Source: CALLMM01 sp964429855
GTDB taxonomy: Bacteria > Armatimonadota > Chthonomonadetes > Chthonomonadales > CAJBBX01
Assembly (NCBI GenBank): GCA_964429855.1
Contig: CAYSDM010000004.1
Coordinates: 1 to 64,000, forward strand
Direction of reading: 5' to 3'
Length of the DNA stretch: 64,000 bases
This document shows positions 1-8,252 of the stretch, in pieces. The notes under the pieces were generated by a model. The model was not told the DNA's origin, searched no databases, and was given only the letters and a program-made list of their open reading frames with translations. Each line of letters begins with the position of its first letter. The first letter of the stretch is position 1. The position numbers and the translations under genes were made by a program.

Positions 1-1855
1 TGTCAAGGGGGCGGTTGGTTCCCGGGATGATACTGGCTTCGGCATAGGAGCGGTGAATATTCTGAATTTTCGCCTTCACCTTCTGACCGACCAGTTTCTT
101 TCCGTCGTTCAACACGATCAGATAGCCATCTGCCCAGCCGACGACGCCGGGTTCCGGCAGGAAATGGGAGTGTGCAATACGACATTCCACCACCTGCGCC
201 CGCCTGAATCCGCCGATGCGTTTGTCCAGATCCGTAATGTCTCCGGGCGTGACGGTGAACTTTTCGATATGCAGTTCAATGTCGGCGCGAACATAGATCG
301 CGCAGCCGATTTCGCGCTCTATCTGATCTACGGTTACTCCGTCCGGACCGACCAGCAGTTCCGCCACGTCCGGATGACAGCTTACCAAAAGCGCGTCCCG
401 TTCCTTCTTGCCGTTTCGGGCGCATCGGCGCAGTTCGCGCTCCACCATCATGCTGACGGTATCCGCCGAGGGCAGTTTGCCGCGCCCGCCGCAGTAGGAG
501 CAGGATTCGGTCATGAAGTCCGTGATCGTCTCGCCAGTGCGCTTGCGGGTCATCTCCACCAGTCCCAGCGGGCTGATGTTGGAGATTTTTGTACGCGAAC
601 GGTCGCGTTTTAACGCGGTCTCCAGAGCGCGAACGACCTGTTGCTTGTCACGGGGATTGTTCATGTCAATAAAGTCAATGACGATGATCCCGCCGATATC
701 GCGCAGGCGAAGCTGCCGCGCAATCTCGGAAGCCGCATCCAGATTGGTCTTCAGGATCGTCTCCGACAGACTTCCGCCGCCGACGAACTTGCCCGTATTG
801 ATGTCAATAACCGTCAGCGCCTCCGTCTCATCGAAGATCAGATAGCCGCCGGAACGGAGCCAGACCCTGCGTTTCAGGGAGCGTTCTATCTCATTTTCGA
901 GGTTGTGCTGATCGAACAGAGGCACGTCGCCGGTGTAGAGTTGTATGCGACCGCGCAGCTTGGGAGAGACCATCTCCAGCAGTTCATTGGCTTTTTCGTA
1001 CTCCTGCGGATCGTCAATGACCAGACGGTTCACGTCCGAACCGAACACATCGCGCAGCGTCTTATAGACCAGCGTCAGGTCTTGATGAATCAGAGCGGGA
1101 GCGCGGGACTTGCGAGTATTCTCCTGTATCTGCTTCCAGATCTTCAGTAAAAACTCTTTGTCTGCCATCAACTCCTGTTCGGTTTTATCTTCCGCTTCGG
1201 TGCGGATAATGATCCCGAAACCCGGTTCCCGCAGCTTCTCTCCGATCTTTTTCAGCCGGTCGCGTTCCTTTCCGTCCTCCACTTTCCGGGATACGCCGAT
1301 GTTGTCCGCCTCCGGCATCAGAACCAGATAGCGTCCTGGCAGAGATATTCGGGTGGAGACCCGCGCGCCTTTGGAGCCGCGCGGACCTTTAATGACCTGA
1401 ACCAGAAGCTCCTGCCCCTCTTTCAGCACATCTTTGATCTTCTGCTGTCGCAGGTAGGAGCGTCGTGTTGAGGGACGACGAGAAGGTCTGCGACCTGCCG
1501 ACGAGGGTTCGCCAGTTTGCGTGACGACCTCCTCCTCGCCCTCCTCCTCGGTCTCAGAGTCGGCGTCTGTGTTGAGCGCATCGTCCTGTAACGTCTCGCG
1601 CTCAGATGCGCCGTTGGAGGATTCGGAATCGGAGTTGGGAAGAATGTCCCCGACATAGAGGAAGGCGTTACGCTCCAGACCGATGTCTACAAATGCAGCG
1701 TCCATTCCCGGAAGAATGTTCTCTACCCGCGCCTTATAGAGACTGCCGACAACTCGCTCTTCGCGTTCGATATGCAGCTCCGCCAGTTTCCCGTCTTCGA
1801 GGACGGCGATGCGCGTCTCGCGCGCGCCGACATTGACCATAATCTCTTTGGTCAA
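1..1855 (-). CDS. rng: Ribonuclease E/G family endoribonuclease (3' part outside window)
   Basis: Single-strand-specific endoribonuclease for rRNA processing and mRNA decay, cytoplasmic. The frame is open from a TTG at 1855 to the window edge, so the C-terminus is missing. The product starts LTKEIMVNVGARETR, the usual family opening, followed by an S1 RNA-binding domain. The DNase I-like subdomain shows both metal-binding aspartates, in TVIDINTGKF and GIIVIDFIDM. The zinc-link is CSYC in the motif CSYCGGRGK. The TTG start is preferred over the in-frame ATG at 1840 because GGAGG (1866-1870) lies 10 nt from the TTG but 25 nt from the ATG. An acidic then Arg/Ser-rich insert of about 60 residues (bases about 1460-1640) interrupts the S1 domain. 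E and G paralogues cannot be separated without the missing C-terminus. Confidence 0.93.
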   Translation of the reverse strand, partial: MTKEIMVNVGARETRIAVLEDGKLAELHIEREERVVGSLYKARVENILPGMDAAFVDIGLERNAFLYVGDILPNSDSESSNGASERETLQDDALNTDADSETEEEGEEEVVTQTGEPSSAGRRPSRRPSTRRSYLRQQKIKDVLKEGQELLVQVIKGPRGSKGARVSTRISLPGRYLVLMPEADNIGVSRKVEDGKERDRLKKIGEKLREPGFGIIIRTEAEDKTEQELMADKEFLLKIWKQIQENTRKSRAPALIHQDLTLVYKTLRDVFGSDVNRLVIDDPQEYEKANELLEMVSPKLRGRIQLYTGDVPLFDQHNLENEIERSLKRRVWLRSGGYLIFDETEALTVIDINTGKFVGGGSLSETILKTNLDAASEIARQLRLRDIGGIIVIDFIDMNNPRDKQQVVRALETALKRDRSRTKISNISPLGLVEMTRKRTGETITDFMTESCSYCGGRGKLPSADTVSMMVERELRRCARNGKKERDALLVSCHPDVAELLVGPDGVTVDQIEREIGCAIYVRADIELHIEKFTVTPGDITDLDKRIGGFRRAQVVECRIAHSHFLPEPGVVGWADGYLIVLNDGKKLVGQKVKAKIQNIHRSYAEASIIPGTNRPLD

Positions 1856-1923
1856 TCTGGTATCACCTCCTTTTCAATATGTGATTTTCAGGGTGCAAAC
1901 AGATTCAAATCAGAATGCAGGGG

Positions 1924-1943
1924 GAGGGGAGTAGAGTCCCCTC
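1924..1943 (-). terminator. Hairpin after the small Cys-rich gene
   Basis: A perfect 7-bp stem (GAGGGGA / TCCCCTC, loop of 6) lies between the stop at 1975 and the RNase E/G gene. No U-run follows on the minus strand, so it is a weak terminator or an RNA-stability hairpin. Confidence 0.35.
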
Positions 1944-1974
1944 TCGCCTGATGGATACCGACTGAAAGCTCTCT

Positions 1975-2259
1975 TTATGACTTGCCCTGCTTTTTCAGCG
2001 CAGCCTTGATCTTCGCCTCTTTCTCTTTCGCGGACAGCTTGTCAAACGCAGGCTTGCAGCCGGGGCAGCAGAAGTTCACTTTGTATTTTCCAAAAGTGGA
2101 GCTTCCGCCGGACGGGCTGGCTTTCTCCATCTCCATGGGGCAGACATTCACGACGATGGGCTTGGGTTTCGCCGAGGGCTTCTTCTGCGGCGCGCCCGCA
2201 AATGCAGCGCCAACCAGAAAAGTGGCGGCAACGGTCAGCATCAAAACTTTTTTTAGCAT
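1975..2259 (-). CDS. Small secreted Cys-rich, YHS-like protein
   Basis: 94 residues. A signal peptide (about 1-21: KK, hydrophobic core, AFAGA cleavage region) is followed by a Lys/Pro-rich linker and a small domain with CPME, then FCCPGCKPAFDKL and a charged helix. The CPM...CCPGC pattern resembles the YHS/heavy-metal-binding treble-clef-like domains of periplasmic metal-handling proteins. The spaced cysteines could bind a soft metal; no specific function can be named. The start is firm: GGAGG (2266-2270) is 6 nt before the ATG. It is transcribed toward RNase E/G but with its own candidate promoter (2503-2531), which would give a leader of more than 230 nt. Confidence 0.75.
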   Translation of the reverse strand: MLKKVLMLTVAATFLVGAAFAGAPQKKPSAKPKPIVVNVCPMEMEKASPSGGSSTFGKYKVNFCCPGCKPAFDKLSAKEKEAKIKAALKKQGKS

Positions 2260-2502
2260 ATAATACCTCCAGATATGAGCCTGTAGCAGGGACTGTGGAA
2301 GACGAGGCGCGAAAGTAGAGCGCAGAGCGCAAAACGAGAGGAGGCTGCGAGAAGATCAGATACCATTAAACATTCGCGGGAACAACTATTCAACCGTATC
2401 TCCCTCGCCGAACGCCGTACCTGCACAGAGTGCACGCCGGGGCAGGAATGAAAACGCGCCGAATAGCGACAGACTACTGACGATATCCGGCGCTTTCGAT
2501 TA

Positions 2503-2531
2503 AGTATACATAAAGTCGGTCGTAAAATCAA
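2503..2531 (-). promoter_or_regulatory. Candidate sigma70 promoter for the Cys-rich gene
   Basis: On the minus strand TTGATT (2526-2531), 17-nt spacer, TATACT (2503-2508). It faces the gene ending at 1975 and implies a 5' leader of about 235 nt. Confidence 0.45.
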
Positions 2532-2701
2532 TCCATGCAAAAGAATGCAGGTATCGCGTGTCCGGCGACCGATAATGAATCTATGTAACTCCCATTACAC
2601 AGAATAAGCAGTAGGGATCGTTCTTAGTTCATCAGGCACAGGCGCTTAACGAGCAAAAAAGTGTCAGGGCTACGGGAAATTATTTAGCATCGCTAATCTT
2701 T

Positions 2702-2717
2702 TGGCACGTTTTATGCA
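2702..2717 (+). promoter_or_regulatory. Sigma54 (RpoN) -24/-12 promoter upstream of glycosyltransferase
   Basis: TGGCACGTTTTATGCA agrees with the consensus TGGCAYRNNNNTTGCW at every defined position except one (A for T just before TGC). The invariant GG and GC have the required spacing. The predicted start near 2728 leaves a leader of about 125 nt before the gene at 2852. A short inverted repeat lies 5 nt upstream of the -24 element. Confidence 0.7.
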
Positions 2718-2851
2718 CTTCTACAGAGAAAGAAGGCTCTCCGGCAGAGTCTTTTTGCGAGTTGGACGCGGGATGTGGAACAAAATCAGGATGAATCACT
2801 CTGCCGCGCACTTCGGCGGTCCGCAGACGCGCTTCGCGCAAAGAGCGGGAA

Positions 2852-4069
2852 TTGCGTCCATTGAACGCTGATTCTCGCCCGATCCGCGCGCTTTTTATCA
2901 ACACGCGCAGCCGTCTCGGCGCGGATGTCGCAGTGCACCTGCAGTTGATTCGCAGTTTCGATCCGGCGCAATGTCAGGTGACTCTGGCGACCAACAGCCG
3001 GGCTTCCGATCTGGATCGTACCCTTCAGGCGGTTCAGGAGGTTCCGGGGCTGCAGATCGTGACGATGAATCTGGGCTATGAGCTGTATGGTCGGGGGCTT
3101 TTGGGCAGATGGATCGGGGCAGCAGGCAATGCGCTGGCGCTGCTATGGGGCGTGGCGCGGCTTACCGCGCTGATACGCTCCAGGCAGATTGATATTTTAC
3201 ATAGCACGGATCGTCCGCGCGATGCGCTGGTCTCCACACTGCTGGCGCGACTGACCGGACGGCGCAATCTGCTCCACATTCACATCAAGTGGACGCCGTA
3301 TATGGGACGCGCCACGCAATGGGCGATGAAGCATTGCGACGCGGCGCTGGCGATCAGTCAGTTTGTTCAGCGTTCGCTGCGGGAGGGAGGCGTCCCGGAA
3401 GAGAAGATATACACCGTTCTGAACGCGACCGACCCCGGGGAGTTTGATCCCGGAAAGCATTCGCCCGGAGTCTTTCGCGCGCGATGGAAGATCGCGCCGC
3501 AGACTCCTCTCCTGGGCATCATCGCGCGGGTGATGGTCTGGAAGGGACATCTGGAGTTAATTGAAGCGCTGGCGAAGGTGCGCGAGCGATTTCCGCAGGT
3601 TCATCTTGCCATTGTCGGCGAGGTGGATCATCTGATGAGCCAGGGAGGAGAGAGCTACTATGAGCGGCTTCTTCGGCGCATCGAAGAGTTGGGGCTGACG
3701 GAGAATGTTCTCTGGGTCGGCTGGCAGGACGAAATTCCGGATGTCATGGCGGATCTGGATGTGATCTGCGTACCCAGCGTGGAGGAGCCGTTCGGACTGG
3801 TGATCACCGAGGCGATGGCGATGGAGCGACCTGTCGTCGGGTTTGCGTCCGGGGCGCAGCCGGAAATCATCACGGATGGCGAGGATGGTCTGCTGGTTCC
3901 TGCAGGGGATTGCGATGCGCTGGCGGAGGCTCTTGTGCGTTTGCTGGAAGACCCTCCACTGCGAAAGCGGTTAGGAGCGCGCGCCCGTCAGACGGTGATC
4001 GAACGGTTTTCGCCGTCCCGACAGGCGCGCGAGATGACGGCGGTCTATCGTGCGTTATGCCGGAAGTGA
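2852..4069 (+). CDS. GT4-family glycosyltransferase (GT-B fold)
   Basis: 405 residues, the usual length for GT4 enzymes that transfer a sugar from a nucleotide-sugar donor to a lipid-linked or polysaccharide acceptor. The N-terminal half has the acceptor-side Rossmann fold (ALFINTRSRLGADVAVHLQLI, with the glycine-containing loop). The C-terminal half has GIIARVMVWKGHLELIEAL and the donor-binding signature EEPFGLVITEAMAMERPVV followed by GLLVPAGD. No signal peptide, so cytoplasmic or membrane-peripheral. The start is a TTG with a weak upstream purine stretch; a TTG three codons on is possible. The sigma54 promoter at 2702-2717 suggests control by an enhancer-binding protein. Two radical SAM genes follow. 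The acceptor is unknown. Confidence 0.85.
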   Translation: MRPLNADSRPIRALFINTRSRLGADVAVHLQLIRSFDPAQCQVTLATNSRASDLDRTLQAVQEVPGLQIVTMNLGYELYGRGLLGRWIGAAGNALALLWGVARLTALIRSRQIDILHSTDRPRDALVSTLLARLTGRRNLLHIHIKWTPYMGRATQWAMKHCDAALAISQFVQRSLREGGVPEEKIYTVLNATDPGEFDPGKHSPGVFRARWKIAPQTPLLGIIARVMVWKGHLELIEALAKVRERFPQVHLAIVGEVDHLMSQGGESYYERLLRRIEELGLTENVLWVGWQDEIPDVMADLDVICVPSVEEPFGLVITEAMAMERPVVGFASGAQPEIITDGEDGLLVPAGDCDALAEALVRLLEDPPLRKRLGARARQTVIERFSPSRQAREMTAVYRALCRK

Positions 4070-4171
4070 ACTACATGATTCGCGCAGAGACGGCGATGGA
4101 CACAAGTCCATTGCTGTAAAAGCATCTGAGAACGTTATGAATTATGCCTGTGTAACAGCCGTAATTACAGA

Positions 4172-4199
4172 TTGAAGCAGGGATTTCCTGTTGTATGAT
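4172..4199 (+). promoter_or_regulatory. Candidate sigma70 promoter for radical SAM gene
   Basis: TTGAAG (4172-4177), 16-nt spacer, TATGAT (4194-4199), 28 bp before the start at 4227. The radical SAM genes may therefore be transcribed independently of the glycosyltransferase. Confidence 0.5.
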
Positions 4200-4226
4200 C
4201 GTGTCGTGAAGTGAGGAGACTGCCGG

Positions 4227-5831
4227 ATGCGTTCGCTTTTTGTAGTAAATCCGCCGGCGAGACCGGGATATACGACCGAACGGTCGCAGTCCGCCGGGAT
4301 CGGCGTGTCGCGTAAACTGAAGCCCTGGGAGAAGGACTATCTGCTCCTGCCTGCTCCCGATATTCTGTTGACGGCTGCTGTCGGTGAGCAGTGCGGATTG
4401 AAAACGGCGATCTTCGATCTGGTGCTGGAGCGTAAATACGGGCAGGAAGCCGTTGATTTTGTCGTTGAGCGCATCCGAAGGGAAGCGGGACCAGAAGAGG
4501 AGGTCTGGGTCTGCGTGCGCCTCTCCATTCCCACCCTGCTGCCGGACTTGCGTTTCGCCGATCAGATAAAGGAGCGCCTGCCGCATGTTCGTCTCTTTCT
4601 GATCGGCACGGTGATTATGGCGACGATGGACAACTGGATCGGTCAGACGAAAGCGGACGCCATCATCTACGGAGAGCCGGAGGCGGTTGTCGGGCCGATG
4701 TTTCAGGCGGAGGGGAACGCCTGGAGACGTCAGAAGGGCGTGATTGACCCGAAAAGCTATATTCCGCTGGCAGGCGAGGCTCTCTATGACGGCTCCGCGC
4801 AGTCGCGTTTCAAGGAGTGGGTTCTCGTTAAAAATCTGGCGGAGATTCCGTATCCCGCCTACCATCTGTTGCCGCTGGAGCGGTACAGCCCGACCGGAAA
4901 GACCGAAGATGTCGCGACCTATGTGACCGCAAGCCGGGGCTGTCCCATCGGCTGTACTATGTGTCCGTATATGCTTCTGGAGGGGCGTCCGCTGCGAATC
5001 AGCACGGCAGACCGCGTGGTGGATGAGATCGAGTATCTGAATAAGAACTGGGGCATCCACAAGATTCGTTTCCGCGATCCGAACTTCGGTTTCAATCGCA
5101 AACAGGTGCGCGAGATTCTGACGAAGGTTATCGAGCGAAAGGTAAAGCTGCGCGCTACCGTCGAGGTGAGCCTGGAGGTGGTGGACGACGACCTGATCGA
5201 GTTGATGGCGAAAGCGGGCGTCCATACCATCACGACCGGGGTCGAGACCGCCGACGAAGAGTGCATGGAGAGCATCGGGCAGAAGATCAAGATCAACGAC
5301 ATTTTAGCGCAGAAGATTGCCCTGGCGGATTCGCTGGGAATCTATGTCTATGGAACGTTTGTGGTCGGTTCGCCGGAAGAGAGTTGGGATACGGTTGAGA
5401 AGACGATCGCCTATTCCAGGACGCTGCGCTGTGAGTGCGCTTTCACGGTCATGACGCCTTTCCCCGGCACGCCGCTCTACTATCGTGCGATCCAGGAGGG
5501 GCTTCTCGACAAGGAGATGACCTACGAGAAGTGGAACAGTTACACGGCAACCGTACGCTCGCGTTATCTGACCGCCGAAGATCTCGATCTGGCGCGGCTG
5601 TGGGCGCGTCTGGAACTGGTGATCCCTTATCGGATTAATCGGGCGCGAAAAGGCGGCATAAAGGAACTGATAAAGACTCATATCAAGATGATCCCTCGTC
5701 GGCTGGCATTGATGTATGTTCGCGCCAGAGTGGCATCACGGCGGCGGAACGGCTCGCCTCTGGTGAATATGCCGGACAATATGACGGGCAAGCCCATCGA
5801 GAAGATTCCGCTGACGGCAAAAGGCGAATAG
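4227..5831 (+). CDS. B12-binding-domain radical SAM protein
   Basis: 534 residues. The N-terminal about 190 residues form a cobalamin-binding-like Rossmann domain (opening SLFVVNPPARPGY, then alternating strands and helices to AIIYGEPE) without the DxHxxG cobalamin-ligand motif. The radical SAM core follows: ASRGCPIGCTMC supplies Cx3Cx2C for the 4Fe-4S cluster, then VETADEECMESIGQ and a SAM-binding VGSPEES segment. This architecture is typical of methyl- or ring-modifying enzymes acting on lipids, cofactors or natural products; the substrate is unknown. SD GAGGAG lies just before the ATG. It is followed at 58 bp by a second radical SAM gene, probably in the same pathway. Confidence 0.85.
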   Translation: MRSLFVVNPPARPGYTTERSQSAGIGVSRKLKPWEKDYLLLPAPDILLTAAVGEQCGLKTAIFDLVLERKYGQEAVDFVVERIRREAGPEEEVWVCVRLSIPTLLPDLRFADQIKERLPHVRLFLIGTVIMATMDNWIGQTKADAIIYGEPEAVVGPMFQAEGNAWRRQKGVIDPKSYIPLAGEALYDGSAQSRFKEWVLVKNLAEIPYPAYHLLPLERYSPTGKTEDVATYVTASRGCPIGCTMCPYMLLEGRPLRISTADRVVDEIEYLNKNWGIHKIRFRDPNFGFNRKQVREILTKVIERKVKLRATVEVSLEVVDDDLIELMAKAGVHTITTGVETADEECMESIGQKIKINDILAQKIALADSLGIYVYGTFVVGSPEESWDTVEKTIAYSRTLRCECAFTVMTPFPGTPLYYRAIQEGLLDKEMTYEKWNSYTATVRSRYLTAEDLDLARLWARLELVIPYRINRARKGGIKELIKTHIKMIPRRLALMYVRARVASRRRNGSPLVNMPDNMTGKPIEKIPLTAKGE

Positions 5832-5889
5832 ACACAGGACGGCATGTACGAACGGGGAGACGTTCTCCGCTGTATACAGGGAGATGAGA

Positions 5890-7068
5890 ATGCTGTTTGA
5901 CTCTATACAAGAGCAATATCGAAAATTAAAAGAGAATGATGCGTTCGGCGTGTTGCTGCACCCGAAGGTGGTGAAAAACTACCTGCTCTACCAGAAAGAG
6001 TTCAAAGAGCAGCCCATCGAGATGAAGAGCCAGCCCCCGAACATCGAAATCGAGATGACAAATCGGTGCAATCTCGCCTGTGTGCAGTGTCTGCGTTCGG
6101 TAGGGCTGAAGCCCTATAAACTCGGTGACATGGACACGGAGAACTATAAACGCATTCTGGCTCAGTTTCCGTATGCGATGCACATCTCGCTCAACGGATT
6201 CGGAGAGCCGACGATGTACCGCCACTTCTTCGATATAGTCGCCTATACCCGCCAGGAGCGTCCCTGGGCGAAGATCACCATCTACACCAACGGACAGTTG
6301 ATAGATGAAGCGATGGCGCAGCGCATCATCGAGAGCGGTTTAACCGAGGTGAATATCAGCATTGACGCGGCGCGCCCGGAGACCTATCGGCGCGTCCGAC
6401 GCGGCGGCAAGCTGGAGCCGCTGCATGAAAATATTCGTCGGCTGGTGCGAATGCGTCAGGAGGCTCGTGCCCGGCTGCCCATGATCGGATTAAACTACGT
6501 CATGGTGAACGATAATGAGGGCGAACTGGTCACTTTTGTTGAGCAGGCGGCGGACTTCGGCGTAGACTTTATCAACTGTATCTCCTGGGCGGCTTACGAC
6601 TGGGGATTCAAGAACAAGCGCACCCGCGATTCCTACATTCAGGAACTGGAGGCGGCGAAAAAGCGGATTGATGAACTCGGCATTCGCTGCCGCTCCTTCC
6701 CGGACATCAGCACCCGTTGGACGGATCCGACCAAGCCCTTCTTCTGTGACTTCTACTGGGGCGAGCAGTTTCGCGTGACCTACAACGGCGATATTACGCT
6801 GGGCTGCTGCACGCCCTTTGCCGAGACATTCTCCTACGGCAATCTGTTGGAACAGGACTTCTGGGAGATATGGAACGGACCGAAGTTCCGCAAGAATCGC
6901 GAAATGGCGAAGCGAAATATCGCGCCCAATAAGACCTGCGCCTCCTGCGATATGTTCTGTAAGAGCTTCTTCTCGATGGCGGAGGGAGGCGGAAAGCCCG
7001 CCGTCATACCGCTGACGCCCGCCGGTACGCTGTCTCCGGGAGCCGTTGAAGAGAAGCTGACCGCCTGA
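5890..7068 (+). CDS. Radical SAM/SPASM domain protein
   Basis: 392 residues from the ATG at 5890. An in-frame ATG at 5884 abuts the SD AGGGAG (5878-5883), whereas 5890 has 6-nt spacing and is preferred. EIEMTNRCNLACVQC supplies the Cx3Cx2C cluster motif, followed by the SAM-contacting NGFGEPT and a TIM-barrel body. The C-terminal SPASM-like region holds GCC..PF, GNLLEQDFWEIWN and the cysteine set CASCDMFC, likely ligands for auxiliary Fe-S clusters. SPASM proteins modify peptides, sugars or lipids; no precursor peptide is visible nearby, and the glycosyltransferase neighbour leaves a carbohydrate or lipid substrate possible. A strong terminator follows. Confidence 0.85.
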   Translation: MLFDSIQEQYRKLKENDAFGVLLHPKVVKNYLLYQKEFKEQPIEMKSQPPNIEIEMTNRCNLACVQCLRSVGLKPYKLGDMDTENYKRILAQFPYAMHISLNGFGEPTMYRHFFDIVAYTRQERPWAKITIYTNGQLIDEAMAQRIIESGLTEVNISIDAARPETYRRVRRGGKLEPLHENIRRLVRMRQEARARLPMIGLNYVMVNDNEGELVTFVEQAADFGVDFINCISWAAYDWGFKNKRTRDSYIQELEAAKKRIDELGIRCRSFPDISTRWTDPTKPFFCDFYWGEQFRVTYNGDITLGCCTPFAETFSYGNLLEQDFWEIWNGPKFRKNREMAKRNIAPNKTCASCDMFCKSFFSMAEGGGKPAVIPLTPAGTLSPGAVEEKLTA

Positions 7069-7083
7069 ATCTGCATACCGTCT

Positions 7084-7120
7084 CCCCCTTCCTGCAAGTC
7101 GGGAAGGGGGCTTTTGTTTT
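7084..7120 (+). terminator. Rho-independent terminator after radical SAM genes
   Basis: A perfect 9-bp stem CCCCCTTCC (7084-7092) / GGAAGGGGG (7102-7110) with a 9-nt loop is followed by C then TTTTGTTTT. It isolates the radical SAM genes from the next operon. Confidence 0.9.
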
Positions 7121-7149
7121 TCCGGGACGCAGCGTCCCTCTCGCCGTAA

Positions 7150-7178
7150 TTGACGATTGCCCCGATACCTCGTATACT
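7150..7178 (+). promoter_or_regulatory. Sigma70 promoter of the GTPase-module operon
   Basis: TTGACG (7150-7155), exactly 17 nt, TATACT (7173-7178). It lies between the terminator and the ATG at 7241 and overlaps the TTG at 7157, which argues against that longer start. Confidence 0.8.
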
Positions 7179-7240
7179 GTCAGCATGACGGCAACTCTTC
7201 GCCCGGTCTCATCCCGGTCTCACATGTCAGGATTCTGGTA

Positions 7241-8248
7241 ATGAAGGCGCTCTTTCGGAACCCGCTGCTGCGTCTGGTCTGGCGGCTCTGGTGGCTGCCA
7301 CCGCTGCTGTTCACCCTGATTGGACTGATCGTCGGGGGAGCGGCGGGGCAAACTCTTTTTTTGAATGGGACGGCATTCTGCCTGCTTCTGCCGGTCGGGA
7401 TGATGCTTTTCGCCTGGCTGCACGGTCTGGCGAAGATGATCCTGACGGGTAGAGAACGATGGCGCAGACAGTGGCGATTCCTCTGTCCGCACTGCCTGAA
7501 GTTCGGCGGCTTTTACTATGCCTGCGGAAACTGCGAACAGCCCCTGGAGCCGTTCGCTGCGCTGACCGAAGGTCTCTATGTCAATGACTGTTCAAAATGC
7601 AAGAAGGCGCTCTTCTCCCGCTTCCGACGGACGGGATCGGGAGTAATGGCGCGCTGTGAACACTGCGGAAAGACCTGTTCGCGAGAAACTCACCATCGGC
7701 GTAAGGCGCGAGTCGTGGCGACATTGATCCCACAGGACTTTCAACATATCTCCTCCACGCTTCGCCTGCCGGAGCGCAGGGCTAACGACGTGCGCTATCT
7801 GCTGCTGGACGACGGCGAATTTCTGACCTGCCTGATGAATATACACCGCTTTTCGATCATCCTGCCAACCTGGAATTCACGGCATGCGATTCGCAGTCTC
7901 TCGGCGATCTGGCTGTCTGGAGCAAACATGGATTCACGCTCCGCCGCGCTGGCAATCGGGCAGGCGGTGAATGAGTGGATGCTGTATGTTCGGGAGATGC
8001 GAGCGTCGGAACGCTGGTGGCGCAATCTGCCGATGTGTGTCGGACCGAGCGATCTGGATGCGGCTGCCGATCATGTACTGACCTCCGACTTCAAGAATAT
8101 TGAATACGGCGTCTCCCTGCAGGCTTTTCTGGAAATGGGAAGCGCGCAGGCTGACGGGAATATGAGCGCTCCTGGCTCGTTCGGAAGTCTGGTGGAGTCG
8201 TTGCGCAAGCAGGAGGCGGAAGGGGAGACCCTTCCGCAGAAGAGATAG
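7241..8248 (+). CDS. Membrane-anchored double zinc-ribbon protein
   Basis: 335 residues from the ATG at 7241; a longer frame to TTG 7157 overlaps the promoter and is disfavoured. Two hydrophobic segments (about 15-35 and 42-62) are followed by two cytoplasmic zinc ribbons with CxxC pairs at C82/C85, C95/C98, C117/C120 and C139/C142. The remaining about 190 residues are a globular region I do not recognise (FLTCLMNIHRFSIILPTW, then helices). First gene of a run with spacings of 4, 9 and 1 nt, so it probably forms a complex with the HEAT membrane protein, the GTPase and the GAP1-like protein. A zinc-ribbon membrane component next to a TRAFAC GTPase fits predicted GTPase-centred conflict systems; that role is inference. 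Confidence 0.75.
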   Translation: MKALFRNPLLRLVWRLWWLPPLLFTLIGLIVGGAAGQTLFLNGTAFCLLLPVGMMLFAWLHGLAKMILTGRERWRRQWRFLCPHCLKFGGFYYACGNCEQPLEPFAALTEGLYVNDCSKCKKALFSRFRRTGSGVMARCEHCGKTCSRETHHRRKARVVATLIPQDFQHISSTLRLPERRANDVRYLLLDDGEFLTCLMNIHRFSIILPTWNSRHAIRSLSAIWLSGANMDSRSAALAIGQAVNEWMLYVREMRASERWWRNLPMCVGPSDLDAAADHVLTSDFKNIEYGVSLQAFLEMGSAQADGNMSAPGSFGSLVESLRKQEAEGETLPQKR

Positions 8249-8252
8249 CGCC

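Larger units (their letters stand above)
2260..2851. other. 592-bp divergent intergenic region
   Basis: Separates the minus-strand Cys-rich gene from the plus-strand glycosyltransferase. It holds the minus-strand TTGATT/TATACT promoter, an AT-rich patch with a short inverted repeat (TTAGC-ATC-GCTAA, 2684-2696), and the sigma54-type promoter at 2702-2717. Short frames here have no family-like content. Confidence 0.6.

Noticed and set aside
53..1331. Plus-strand frames across the RNase E/G gene
   Set aside because: They are antisense shadows of a well-conserved gene; no SD or family content.
2260..2851. tRNA or known riboswitch in the divergent region
   Set aside because: No T-loop GGTTCGA-type sequence, acceptor pairing or known consensus.
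4071..5225. 384-codon minus-strand frame over the radical SAM gene
   Set aside because: Fully antisense to a gene with an intact cluster motif; composition of a shadow frame.
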